64,000 bases of DNA from Macrotrachela quadricornifera (lineage: Eukaryota > Rotifera > Eurotatoria > Philodinida > Philodinidae), in the NCBI GenBank assembly GCA_022393335.1, contig JAJEKB010021019.1:1733571-1797570 (forward strand). Direction: 5' to 3'. Within the stretch, counting starts at the first letter, position 1, and every line of letters begins with the position of its first letter. Under the pieces are notes generated by a model. It saw only the letters and a program-made list of their open reading frames with translations. It ran no database searches and was not told where the DNA came from. The position numbers and the translations under genes were made by a program. This document shows positions 1 to 11,118 of this stretch, one piece after another.

Positions 1-355
1 GAGTCGAGATCCCGCTGATCGGAATCCGACGTGGATCCGATCGTTTTCGATCGAATCTACAGGTCGGATTGAATGTCCTTGGCAGAATTTCAAACTCTAT
101 CCAATGGTATATATATATATCAATCCAATACAAGTCTCTTATCGTCTATCAAGTTCCCTGAAAGCCTCAAAATTATATAAAAGTCTGTGGTGAAGATTTT
201 CTATAGAATTATGGAGGAAAATGTTCAAACAGATATCGAGAGATTTATATAAGCAATAATTTGAGGAACAATTGAGAGCTTTATTTAGAGTAGTGATGAA
301 ACTTTATTTTAATCAGAATTTAAGAATTAATACTTTACGAAAAAATAGAAATATT
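1..355. other. Left-edge non-coding DNA
   Basis: No gene is seen. The first 80 bases are unusually GC-rich for the window and repeat GATC/TCGGAT-type motifs. This could be the end of a repeat element cut by the window edge, but nothing proves it. From about 211 the DNA belongs to the duplicated unit that also carries the PLAT-like gene. Confidence 0.4.
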
Positions 356-1084
356 TTATTGACGAATCAAAGTATACAATGGTTTCAATTTATTTGATTG
401 TGAATCTGCTAGTTTGGAGACTCCGAATAATGCAGCTTTTCGAGGTTTGGTCCATGTATGAAAACGATGCTCGAATAGTACGAAATTGTTTTTAAACACT
501 TCGATGCGCTCGATAAACCAATCAAAACAAGAGCCTCTGTACCCTCCATTTTGATTAAGTAAAAGAAGGCTTAACGAACCATTTCCTTTGGAAAAATTTT
601 CTGGACAACAGATCGCATAATGATCAATAGAGTTCCGCTCGTGATCATCATCAGAATTATCCAAATCATCAGCTGTACATACAACACCTTGAGAATCACG
701 AAGAAGTAGGCGAATTTGGTCGTCAGTACCGGCAAATAGCTGTGAACCTGTTTCGATCGAAACATCAATACGCGTAGGGTTGTTGAATGAATTACATTCA
801 AAATTGTTCGGTGGTTTAGTTCCTTTGCCTTGAATAGAGGATGTTAAAGTAAGAAGGATACACAAAAACGAGAAGAGTGAATACATGTTTAATGTATAAT
901 GCACTTGTGCCATTTAAAACAGAAAATCAAAGTAAAATAGTAATGAAAAGATCTGCTTCTTTTTTCTTATCAATTTCTTGCTGATTATAATATTAAATGT
1001 TAAGCTTGAAGGTGAAAATAAATGACGAAATGTCAATAATGCATTGATTATACAGCAAAAGGACAAGACTTTTTGATACCTTGA
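211..1084 (-). repeat. Tandem duplication unit A (gene plus flanks)
   Basis: This segment aligns with 2036-2882 through the 3' flank (shared AATTATG, AGAGATTTAT and TTTATTTTA blocks), the whole PLAT-like frame, and about 170 bases beyond its start. That last part includes the shared run AAATGTTAAGCTTGAAGGTG. The two copies lie about 1.8 kb apart in the same orientation. Edges are approximate. Confidence 0.75.
356..913 (-). CDS. Small secreted PLAT/LH2-like protein, copy 1
   Basis: An intact 185-aa single-exon frame. The N-terminus is a signal peptide: a hydrophobic stretch at about residues 11-27 followed by GKGTKP. A second Met at residue 10 could be the real start. From about residue 47 the pattern RIDVSIETGSQ-x3-AGTDDQIRLLLRD, a central HERNSIDHYAI and a terminal DWFIERIEVF follows the beta-sandwich layout of PLAT/LH2 domains (xVxIxTG, AGT, DWFxxxVEV). 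Four or more cysteines suggest disulphides in an extracellular protein. PLAT domains bind lipids or membrane proteins; no enzyme domain is attached, so the target is unknown. A paralogue of identical length lies 1.8 kb away on the same strand. The PLAT call rests on motif reading only. Confidence 0.75.
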   Translation of the reverse strand: MAQVHYTLNMYSLFSFLCILLTLTSSIQGKGTKPPNNFECNSFNNPTRIDVSIETGSQLFAGTDDQIRLLLRDSQGVVCTADDLDNSDDDHERNSIDHYAICCPENFSKGNGSLSLLLLNQNGGYRGSCFDWFIERIEVFKNNFVLFEHRFHTWTKPRKAALFGVSKLADSQSNKLKPLYTLIRQ

Positions 1085-1667
1085 TCATAAGAATCGATTT
1101 GACCTCATTTCTAAAAAGGGAAAAGAAATCAGCAGATAATCATCATAATAAAAAATGTATACCCAACCCGAATATTATCCTTAGATCCTTCTCGAAAGTT
1201 TTTTCAATCCTAGTAAGGTTAAAATAATCTTTCTTTTACATGCAACTACTACTACTAGTAGATATCATATTGATATCTTCTGATAATTTTGTATAACGAT
1301 CGAGATTTATATCTATGGAAAACTCGACCTACATGGTTTCGTTTTTTAAAGCTTGAGTTTGAAGTTGAAGTTTCAGAATGTAGTTAGCTATTGTGTAGCT
1401 TTACTTATTGGTAATATATTTACTATAGCAAATAGTTGTTAGTATTAGAAGAAAAGGTTTGTATTCGACTCGTTAAATATAATCAAAAGATCAATTGTTA
1501 TTATCAAACTATCGTCAGTTTCAAGCTCGATGCGATTCTCTCATTAACCTGATTTAGATGAATTGTTGAAAAAACAAATAACTGAAAAGGATTATGATAA
1601 TGATTGGAAAAGCTTTCAGCGCAATCCCTACAGGATTAAAATGTGAAACACGATATAACTGTTTTCG

Positions 1668-1836
1668 CTGTCGGCGACAGACTGTGATGCTAATCTTGCC
1701 TGTCGGTCACGGTCTGTGATGCTAATCTTGCCTGTCGGTCACGGTTTCTGACACTGATTTTGCCTGTCGGTCACGGTCTGTGATGCTTTATATGACCTTT
1801 GAACTTTGACCTTTGACCCTGTCGGTCACGGTCTGT
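1668..1836. repeat. 32-bp tandem repeat array
   Basis: Copies start at 1668, 1700, 1732 and 1764, exactly 32 bp apart. A fifth, displaced start is at 1819 after a CTTTGAC-rich spacer. The common core is CTGTCGGTCACGGTCTGTGA followed by TGCTAATCTTGC. Copies 1 and 3 carry a few changes. The array fills most of the element at 1642-1909. Confidence 0.85.
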
Positions 1837-1858
1837 GGGGGGGGCTGGGGGTGGGGGG
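1837..1858 (+). other. G-run cluster, possible G-quadruplex
   Basis: Runs of 8, 5 and 6 consecutive G separated by CT and T. Four GGG tracts with short loops can be drawn, the formal pattern of a G-quadruplex. It stands out because the surrounding DNA is AT-rich. Whether it folds is not known. Confidence 0.6.
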
Positions 1859-2035
1859 TCATTTTCTGCCCTATACACTTCAACACTCTCTTTCAGATCG
1901 TGTTTCACAAAAATGGTGAGAATTCATGTAATTGAGGTTTTTTACCTGCTCATTGAGAAGTGAGGATGAGCAAACTCCTGTGAAATTCCAATTTAGTTGG
2001 AATTCACTGGCGTTGATTACTATCATGTATAGACA

Positions 2036-2882
2036 ATTATGAAGAGAATCGTGTAAAAATTTATCTAAGAAACAATCAAGAGATTTATTAGGAGTAGCAA
2101 TGATAATTTATTTTATTCAAATAATAGAAATTAATATTGGGAAGAAAAATAAAAATATTTTAAAAGCGAATAAGAGAATATGACGGCTTTCCATTATTTA
2201 AATGTGAACCTGTCACATGAGAAGCTCCAAACATTATAACGTTGTAAGGATCGGTCCAAGCATGAAAACGATATTCAAATAGTAGAAAGTCGTTTCTAAA
2301 CACTTCGATGCGCTCGATAAACCAGTCGTCACCACTACCTTTATTACCTCGCTGATGACTGAATAAAAGCGTGCTTAACAAATTATTGGATTTGGCAAAA
2401 TCTTCTGGACAACAGAGTGCAAAACGATCAATAGAATTTCGCTCGTGATCATCACCATAATTATCCAAATCTTTAGCTGTACATACAACACCTTGAGAAT
2501 CACGAAGGAAAAAGCGAATTTGATTGACAGTGCCGGCATCTGGCTGTGAACCTGTTTCGATCGAAACATCAATACGTGTAGGTTTCTCGAGTGAATTGCA
2601 ATTAAAATTGTTTCGTGGTTTAGTTCCTTTGCCTTGAATAAAGGATGTTAAAGTAAGAAGAATATACAAAAATAAGAAGAGTGAATGCATGTTTAATGTA
2701 TAATGCACTTGTGCCATTTAAAGTAGAAAATCAAAGTAAAATAGTAATGAAAAGATCTATTTCTTTTTTCTTATCAATTCTTTGTTGATTATAACATTAA
2801 ATGTTAAGCTTGAAGGTGAAAATAAATGATAAAATGTTAAGAATGCATTGATTACACAGCAAAAGGAGAAGACTTTTTGATC
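2036..2882 (-). repeat. Tandem duplication unit B (gene plus flanks)
   Basis: Second copy of the unit at 211-1084. Similarity fades about 165 bases upstream of the copy-2 start codon, near the TTTTTGAT shared by both copies. The 1.0 kb between the units contains a separate inverted-repeat element (1642-1909). Confidence 0.75.
2160..2717 (-). CDS. Small secreted PLAT/LH2-like protein, copy 2
   Basis: An intact 185-aa frame, ungapped against copy 1 and identical at roughly two thirds of positions by hand count. It has the same signal peptide, the same TRIDVSIETGSQ opening strand, the AGT turn, the HERNSID segment and the DWFIERIEVF strand. Differences cluster in the loop before DWF (about residues 105-130) and in the last 30 residues. 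This suggests that surface loops and the tail diverged while the fold was kept. DNA similarity extends past both ends of the frame, so the unit was copied with its flanks. It is probably secreted; the ligand is unknown. Confidence 0.75.
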   Translation of the reverse strand: MAQVHYTLNMHSLFLFLYILLTLTSFIQGKGTKPRNNFNCNSLEKPTRIDVSIETGSQPDAGTVNQIRFFLRDSQGVVCTAKDLDNYGDDHERNSIDRFALCCPEDFAKSNNLLSTLLFSHQRGNKGSGDDWFIERIEVFRNDFLLFEYRFHAWTDPYNVIMFGASHVTGSHLNNGKPSYSLIRF

Positions 2883-5070
2883 ACTTCGATCGTAACTTTG
2901 AGGATTTGTGAATAAAGACAACACGAATAACTTAGTCATAAGAATCAACTAGATCTTCTCTCTGAAAAATGAAAAGAAGTAAAAATAGATTTAAAAATAG
3001 AACATGTTGAAGGTAATTGATCTTGTAACCATTCGATTCATATATCAATCTCACCTTGGTGTTAATCAGATCAAGAAGAATTTGTCAAAGGAAATTCATA
3101 TTGTATATTCAATAAGTAAAAGAAATACATTTTTGACTTTCAACTATAATTAGAAATTCTCTACATTACATAGCTAGCAATGAATGAACAGAAGTTTGGC
3201 ACCTCTTACTGAGGAAATAACTATAATATATACCTTGATCTACGCAGAATGCAGCCTCTTGGAAACAATGCAAAATGAGTATTCTAGAAAACTTTCGGAG
3301 TATCTGTGTAAAGGTACTACCTTAAGATGATAATTAATGTGTAACAACAATATACAATTGAAACTTGCGTGATCTAATAATACTATTAATAGATGATAGA
3401 GATGCTATCCGAGGATAATCGATCTTCAGAGAAGCAATCTGTCACATTTATTTCTACAATTCGAATAGAAAACTTTTTTCATCCGACGTTTTATTCTTTC
3501 AAGTAGTTTTTTTTTAATATTATCATTTTATTTTATTGATAAATAAGTCTGTTATCCATAGCATAACACAACACGTTATTATAAACTTAGAAACGCTGTT
3601 AATGATTATTTCTGAAAATTAGAATTTAACGTCATCACTGGAATCTATTATATAATTGTTTATGTGCATAAAAAATCAGAAGTTTTACTAAACTTTATTC
3701 TAAATACCTTTTCATCAGCATTTTTTGTTAGTTGAGAATTTTAATAGAGAATTCAAATAAAATGAATTAATTATCTAACAATACCATTGAATAGATTAAT
3801 GAGGATATGATAGAAATGCAACGAAGCATCTATAAATCTAACAGTATGTTAAAAACATTCTCTGAGTGTAGTTCTATTCTTTTTGCACAGATATTTTGTA
3901 GCTATGTATTTTTGATAAAACGAAAGTATTCTAAACTAGAGTTTGAGTAGCAGAACATTAAAAAGAAAGACGTTCAAACTGTTTTGAAGTTTCAAATACG
4001 TTTAAAAATCTTTTGCATATATTTCTTTTCAAGAAACTATGAGGAATTCAACAGAAAAATAAAACTTTCTAATAAAAGCTTCTTGTAGCCAAAGAAATAA
4101 TATTGATTTTTACAATTTAATATTATTACTGATAGCTGCATGTATATCATCATGAATAATTGATAAAAATACTGTTATTTGCAATTTTTTAAGAAATTTA
4201 TTTCAACGATGACATATGAAAAATTGCATATCATATCAATAAATAAAGATATTTACAACAATCATTTTTTATACATTCTCTGTAGCATACAACATAAAAT
4301 ATTCTTGCAAAAATCCTAACAACTTTTTATATTATTTAAAATGTATAAAATCTTACAGAGATTAATAATACCATCTGATGATAAGTGTAGTAGAATAATT
4401 TGATAATTTGAAGTCGCACTTTAGTGACGATTAATCATAGAAGACAATGTAACTTGAACTGATACTATTCGATTATTTTTAATTTTAACAAAATTTATTT
4501 CAAGGTAGATCGAAAAAAGTCATTGGACATTTGCAATAGAATAAGGTTTGTGTAAAAAAATTAGAATATACTGAGCACAAAATGTTTTTCAAATTTATCG
4601 ACCAGAAGATATCAAAAGATTGATTAAAGCTTGCTTGATTTTAAAAAAATCTCATTTTAAATATATGTTCCATCTGTTATAATAGAATGAATTACGAACA
4701 AAAGTTTCACGGAGAGTTCCTTTTATACGATCTTTCTATGCCTAAATTTTTGCACTAAAACGTAACTACTTATAGATAAGGCGGAACTATTTGTAACTGG
4801 TTGGTATCAGATAGAGTGGATTGTACAATACAGGTAATCAGTGCAATTGTAGTAACCATCATTTCTGATAGAATTTTATTACAATCAATGTATTGTAATT
4901 ATAATTAAAACTTCGTAGGTATATGCAATTATGATGCTGAGCTGGCTTTGGACATAACTGTGACGATGTTGTTAAACAAATGATGACCTAGAATTCCAAT
5001 AGATCTGAAATTGATAGTTGTAATCAAATAGAATATAATATTATAATGAAAATTTCAACAAGATTGAAAG
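2883..5070. other. AT-rich intergenic DNA
   Basis: No supported gene or clear repeat. A 63-codon frame at 2757-2948 overlaps the promoter side of PLAT copy 2 and has no recognisable features. The remainder is simple AT-rich sequence with frequent stops in all frames. Confidence 0.5.
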
Positions 5071-6741
5071 TGCACGTATAACAAAATTCGAACAATTTTT
5101 TTTTTACTTTTTATGCATTAGTCGATAGAGAATTTCATGGCGATCAAGAATATGTTCCTTGAAAGTTTTCGAAGCTTTCTTTCCTTCCAAAAATCAAAAA
5201 AACTTGAGACAAGGGAAAAATCTGACTTTTTGCACATTTTCAGTAAAGTTGATATTTTTTCTGTTTCACTCTACCTTGGATCATTTAAGCTGGCATATTC
5301 TTGTGTCAGCCTTGAAAATTGAACCAGAAAATACTCAGAGTCGTTCCAGACCTAAACAGCTGTCCACCATGATCGTCGAAAGCAAAGCGACAAAAATTTT
5401 TCAATCCATTTTTGTCAAGTAGCTAGAGCAAATATTTTTACATGAATAGACTCGATAGATGCTCTTCTTCATAAATATACAGACAGTTTCTTGAAATTTT
5501 TTTTCTATGGTTAGAAAAATCGGTTTTATCGATGATTCTGTCAAAACTACCAAGTCCTTTTCTAGATTTTTGTAAGTTTCACGTAAGATATTACTTCGAG
5601 AAAGTCAAATGCGTTAAAAAACATGGGTAATTCAATAAAGATAGTGTCAGAGTTCTCGGAGGTTTCGTAGAGAGTCTTCAGAGGATTCGATGAAGAGACT
5701 TTGGAAATTACAAGAGAAAAATAGCTCATGAGTGTAGACTTTGACTTAAGACTTGTTTTTATAAGATTGGCTATCCTCTTTTCATGTATATATATATTAT
5801 CAAAATCAAATCAAACACAATAAGAGAAAACAAACAAGTACTAATACCGATTCGCTCTCTGAAATGAAACAAAATAAACGTCCAAATTATTATTACTAGA
5901 TACTGTTCTCGCATGGCTTTGGCATTTTGATTTTTAAAGCATGGTAAGTGTTATTTTAGATGGATAAAATCTTCTCTTTATATATAGGCTGGTTAGAGGA
6001 TACCAATTATGGCATAAAGGGATATGATGGTAAATATTCAACATAGAATATGAGATAATGTACCGGGAAAAAACTCATACGCCATGTGGAAAATTTCAAT
6101 GTTTAGGATGTGAATATTTATAATATTTTCGAATTTTTTAGAACGCTACTTTGGGAGAAACTCTCTACCATTTGACGTTTTCGAAGTGGTATCTTACGTG
6201 AAACTTACAAAAATCTAGAAAATGACTTGATAGTTTTGAGAGGATCCTCGGTAAAACCGATTTTTCAAACTATAGAAAAAAAAATTTCAAAAAACTGTCC
6301 GTATACTTTTGAAGAGAAGCATCTGGCGAGTCTATTCATGTAAAAATATTTGCTCTAGCCACTTGGAAAAAACTTTTGATGACTTGGCAAAAATGGGTAG
6401 AAAAATTTTTGTCGCTTGGCTTTCGGCGACCATGATGGACAACTGTTTAGGTCTGGAACGACTCTCAGAGTTTATACTGGTTCAGTTTTCAAGGTTGACA
6501 CAAAAATATGCCAGTTTTAATGATCCAAGATAGAGTGAGTGAAACAAAAAAATAATCAGCTTTACTGAAAAAATGCAAAAAGCCAGATTTTTCACTTCTC
6601 TCAAGCTTTTTTGATTTTTGAAAGGAAAGAAAACTTTGAAAACTTTCAGGGAACACATATTCTTGACCGCCATGAAATTCTCTATCGTCTAATGCATAAA
6701 ACGTCAAAAAAAAATTTTGCTCGAATTTTGCTATGCGTGCA
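5071..6741. mobile_element. Foldback element with ~0.55-kb inverted arms
   Basis: The left arm (about 5071-5611) pairs with the inverted right arm (about 6169-6741). The outer ends read TGCACGTATAACAAAATTCG and, from the other side, TGCACGCATAGCAAAATTCG. Further in, both arms share TGCATTAG-x-CGATAGAGAATTTCATGG, the AATCAAAAA-AACTTGAGA block and GTAAGTTTCACGTAAGAT. The central spacer of about 560 bp has no gene. Open frames of 60-120 codons in the arms are mirror images of one another and are not genes. No target duplication is clear. The layout fits a non-autonomous DNA element of foldback type. Confidence 0.8.
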
Positions 6742-7446
6742 TATTACTAATACCATCAAAATCAATCTTCTTGATCGAACTTTAAACTCAAACAAAATAT
6801 TCCAAACCTTAACTGGCGATTTTATAGATACCATTATAAACAGTCAGCCACAAGGGCATGACAAAGACAGCGATTACCACCATAACAGTAGAATCAACCA
6901 AAGCCAAGACAGTATCGATCAAAACGCAGATCTCTACATATCAACGACAAACGTTGGAAACAAACACACTCAAACTGATTAAAATAAATACATCCATTTT
7001 ACCGGTATCAAGGAACATTGAGACTTTTTAAAATCTACATTTAACATATTTCACTTCTAATACGTAAATGTATCGCCTCATCCAATAAAAAATAAACATC
7101 ATTTCTTACGTAAATAATATTTTGATCATGATATATACTTCCGATGACTCTAGTAAATTAAAGATAAATGGATTAAATCTCATTCGAAACACGTCGTATG
7201 GTGCCTTTGAATCTATTCTTTGAAACTCACCTTCACCCCTCACCCTCAATATTATCATTAATAAGGAACGTGACAAATTTTGCTTTAAAGATAATATTAC
7301 TCCGAATAGATTTATCATAAATATTCTATACACATCAAATAAAGACTTTTATTCTGTTGATTATCACGTTAGAATATTCTATGATAAAAATCATTATTAA
7401 AAGTTGACATTAAACTAAGTCTTGATGTAACTTCTATTGGGTCTTT
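6742..7446. other. Possible decayed coding remnant beside the foldback element
   Basis: From 6742 to 6981 the DNA is less AT-rich and stays open on the + strand, ending in THTQTD and a stop. A further broken frame at about 7210-7400 reads as plausible protein after a stop. I do not recognise the family; a retroelement tail is one possibility. It may be chance. Confidence 0.2.
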
Positions 7447-8754
7447 ATGTTGTCCACAATTCGGATAATTATTATGGCGTTAGCCATTGAAAATTGTTTA
7501 GGTAAATATTCTTTTTCATATCTCACTCAGAATAAAGGAACTCTATTCTACTGTTTAAGGGAGTGATTTTTCATTTAATTTGACTTATTTGATTATGGTA
7601 GAATCATGACTTCTGTCTGAAATTACATCAGATCAAATGATCAAAATAAAAGGAATAAAGCAGTTTTATTAAGGTAGCAATCACAGAACACTGATGACCA
7701 AATAAGGTTTTATGAAAAAATTCAAGTGATAAATATAAATTTAAATGAATAAGTCTTTCGGGTTTTTGTCAGAGCAGTTCTATACTTATATTAAGCCACC
7801 ATAGATGAATCTTTTCTCTGTTTCTAAGGTATTTCATTGAATCAACCAAAGTTCAGTTCATGTGCATCATGGAACATAAATGGCTCAACATTGACTGATA
7901 ATAGCCCAATTGTCCAAGAGCCCACTAATATTTTTGTCAGTACTCAAAACAATATCTATATAACTGATCGTCAGAATAATCATGTTCTGATAGGATACAA
8001 TGGATCATTGACTATAAACAATACTATTTCGGGAGACTTGATCAAACCTTGGGGTCTCTTTGTCACAGACAATGATGATATCTTTGTCGATAATGGATAC
8101 CATAACCGTCGAATTGACAAATGGTCATCAAATGATACAAGTAGTGCACCTGTGATGTATGTTAATAATTCATGTACAGGACTTTTCGTTGACATTATTT
8201 ACGATCTTTACTGTTCATTAGCGAATGAACATCGTGTTCTGAAGATAGGACTTGATCATAATCCAATGCAGCCTATTGTTTTGGTTGGGACTGGCTGCCC
8301 TGGACCAGTTTCTAATATGCTTGATCATCCACATGGAATCTTTGTCGATAAAAATTTCAGTTTATTCGTAGCAGATACGTATAATAATCGAATACAGCTT
8401 TTTCATCAAGGGCAATCGAATGGAATCACAGTAGCTGGCTTTGGAGCACAAATTCTTTTCATATTGAATAGACCAACAAGTATCGTTCTCGATAGTGATG
8501 GATATCTGTTTATCGTAGATAGCCAAAATCATCGAATTATTCGATCAATATCGAATGGATTTAAATGTTTATTTGGATGTGCAGGTAAGAGTGGAGCAGC
8601 TGCCAATGAATTGCATAATCCACAATCAATGGCTTTCGATACAAATGGTAATATACTCGTAACAGATTTTAATAACCATCGTGTTCAAATGTTTATGCTG
8701 GCCCAAAATTCATGTGGTATGTATAGTTATCTTGCATCGTTTTTGAAGCGTTAA
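7447..8754 (+). CDS. NHL-repeat beta-propeller protein (main exon 7829-8716)
   Basis: The main exon reads from a splice acceptor (TTTCTAAG ending 7828) and encodes NHL repeats: LFVADTYNNRIQLF, LFIVDSQNHRIIR and ILVTDFNNHRVQMF. Each is preceded by a P/G-rich turn such as DHPHGIFVD. This is the usual YVADxxNxRVqxF signature of NHL blades; about five to six blades are visible. There is no in-frame ATG near the exon start. A candidate first exon at 7447-7501 (MLSTIRIII..., hydrophobic) ends at a GTAAAT donor and joins in frame (codon split g|gt). The frame runs to a stop at 8754, but a GTATGT donor at 8717 just after NSCG suggests that splicing continues. NHL proteins of this type form large secreted or membrane-anchored families in bdelloids. 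Function unknown; protein binding is likely. Confidence 0.75.
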
Positions 8755-9199
8755 CAAAAAACAATAGAGAACTGGATATATCTCACGTTTTTTGATGTCG
8801 CATTGCTACCGCAGTAGGGCGTGTCATGTTATTAGCTCGAACATCTCGTTTTAAATTCTGATATGAGTTGTTCTTTCCATTCAGCATGTGATTCATTAAA
8901 ATAGATTATTTTAAACTCAAATTTCTTCAATTAATTAGTCCTTGTTCTAGCATGTATTCCGACGTTTCTATTGTCAGTATCTTTTTAATATTAAATTTCA
9001 TTTTTATTAAAAATGATTCAATTGATCATGTGGATTATTGATGTTAAGTGTTGCGAGATATTTGCACCATCTAAAATAAAACTAAAAGGAGAATATTTGT
9101 CGATTTAAGAAAAATCATACAAATATCAGTTACTAGCATGATAGTTGGATAAATCTTCTTCGTCAGTTGACTTGATTCTAGTGGTTTTGTTGTCTATGA

Positions 9200-9400
9200 T
9201 AGGGGTGTCAATTTCGGGTTACCCATTCTCGAGAACCTAAAACTCACCTCACAATTAGCTTTTATGCCTTCTTTAAGCCTAATCAAATATCTACAGACTC
9301 TTTCAGTGGTTTTTCGGTGGGGTTCTCGCAATCCGCTCTGGTTCCCATTCCCGAGAATCCGGAACGAAACCCTAAGGAACGGGGAACACTGATACTCCTA
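9200..9400. mobile_element. hAT-type MITE, 201 bp, perfect 8-bp target duplication
   Basis: The element begins TAGGGGTGTCA and ends TGATACTCCTA, imperfect inverted termini. It is flanked on both sides by GTCTATGA (9192-9199 and 9401-9408). An 8-bp target duplication is the hallmark of hAT transposons. The inside is GC-richer than its surroundings and has CTCGAGAACC/CCCGAGAATCC-like blocks but no frame. It sits in the gap between the NHL and Kelch exons. Confidence 0.85.
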
Positions 9401-10135
9401 GTCTATGATAGTTTATCGCTAATAACTGTTATTAAAGCATTCTCGAAAAGATCCAATTCTCGTAGTAGAGCTGGTTAAGTACATTTCATTGATAGACAAA
9501 TATCGCAATTAGCAATGCACAAGAGAACTGAGTAATTGGAGTTCAGAAATTGTAGCAGACATATCAGTGAGACTATGACAATTCCTCGAAGAATCGGGAA
9601 TTGATACTCAATTGTTTCGCAGTTCTACGATGTATTTTTAGAACACTTTTCGCAACCATACGTTTATCTTTGCAGAATATTTTCTATTGGTCTGAATATA
9701 AGTGAAACAAATGTCATGGACAATGTTTTATCATGATTGTCTAATAAAAAATTGAGTGGAATTTCTATTCTTTAATACATTGAATATTTCTTGATTATAG
9801 CTGTTGGAGTAGCTAGATGAACAAGAAATACACTAATCCATGTAATTAATGCAATTATATTGTTTAATATACAAACCTTCTTTGTCTATAATTCATACAA
9901 AATATATAATAGCGCCAATGAATAGCTTCTTCTATTCTATCATATCACTTAGTATTTCCTACAATAAGCTTCAAATCTTTCCTCACGATACCGAGTGTTA
10001 ATAGGTTTCCTACTAAAATTAACAAATGACTTCCATTTTATAATATTTAAAAACACCTTATTTAAGATCAGTCAAAGTGGAGTATTCGATGATGTACCAC
10101 TTTTCAGCCTAAATATGTTCAATTCTTTCTTCCAG

Positions 10136-11118
10136 GATGGCTTTATACTGGTAATATGACAAGCATACGAGATGGTCACATAATATCTGTATTAAAAAAT
10201 GGAAAAGTGTTAGTTACTGGCGGAAATAATGGTGATCCATCATCCAGTGAATTGTATGATCCAATAACAGAAACTTGGACAGCTACTGGTAATATGAAAA
10301 ATGCACGACTTAGTCACACAGCATCTGTATTAACAAATGGAAAAGTATTGGTTGAGGGTGGAACTAATGGTGCTTATTTATCCAGTGCTGAATTATATGA
10401 TCCATCAACAGAAACTTGGACACCTACTAGTAATATGAAAAGTATACGAGTTGAGTTTATGGCATCTGTATTAATCAGTGGAAAAGTATTGATTTCTGGT
10501 GGATATAATGGTGCTTATTTATCTAGTGCTGAATTATATGATCCATCAACAGAAACTTGGACAATTACTGGTTATATGAAAATTGCACGATCTCGTCACA
10601 CAGCATCTGTATTAACAAATGGAAAAGTATTGGTTTCTGGTGGATCTAATGGTGTTTTTTTATCTGATGCTGAATTTTATGATCCATCGACAGAAACTTG
10701 GATAACTACTGGTAATATGAAAAATGCACGATTCGGTCACACAGCATCTGTATTAACAAATGGAAAAGTATTAGTTGCTGGTGGAATTAATGGTACTCAT
10801 TTATCTAGTGCTGAACTATATGATCCATCAACAAAAACTTGGACCATTACTGGTGATATGAAAATTGCACGATTCGGTCACACAGCATCTGTATTAACAA
10901 ATGGAAAAGTGTTAGTTACTGGTGGGGGTGGTATCAGTGGTTATTTATCTAGTGCTGAACTATATGATCCATCGATAGGAACTTGGACAACTACTAGTAA
11001 TATGAAAAATGCACGATCTGGACACACAGCATCTGTATTGACAAATGGAAAAGTATTGGTTTCTGGTGGACAAGATCATAATGGCTATTTGAATACTGCT
11101 GAATTGTACGAACCATAG
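10136..11118 (+). CDS. Kelch-repeat protein, seven blades
   Basis: An acceptor-like TTCTTCCAG ends at 10135 and the frame then opens WLYTGNM. Seven units of about 47 residues follow, each with HTASVLTNGKVLVxGG, a variable NG loop, LSSAELYDPSTETWT and TTGNMKNAR. This is the Kelch pattern (GG doublet, then Tyr and Trp), so a six- or seven-bladed propeller is expected. The first ATG in frame is at 10156, inside the first blade, so the real start is probably an upstream exon. The NHL exon upstream has a compatible phase (see findings). The repeat units are nearly identical at DNA level. Propellers of this kind bind other proteins; the partner is unknown. The stop is TAG at 11116-11118. Confidence 0.85.

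Larger units (their letters stand above)
1642..1909. mobile_element. Short element with 13-bp terminal inverted repeats
   Basis: TGTGAAACACGAT at 1642-1654 is matched exactly, in inverse, by ATCGTGTTTCACA at 1897-1909, giving a 268-bp unit. Flanking AAAA on both sides could be a target duplication but is weak evidence in this AT-rich DNA. The inside is GC-rich relative to its surroundings and is largely a tandem array. It has no coding capacity, so it would be a MITE-like or satellite-carrying element. Confidence 0.6.

Noticed and set aside
5137..5422. Two overlapping frames of 61 and 87 codons
   Set aside because: They lie in the left arm of the foldback element, and the same sequence appears inverted in the right arm; not a gene.
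6309..6707. Frames of 63-74 codons on both strands
   Set aside because: Mirror images of the left-arm frames; part of the foldback repeat.
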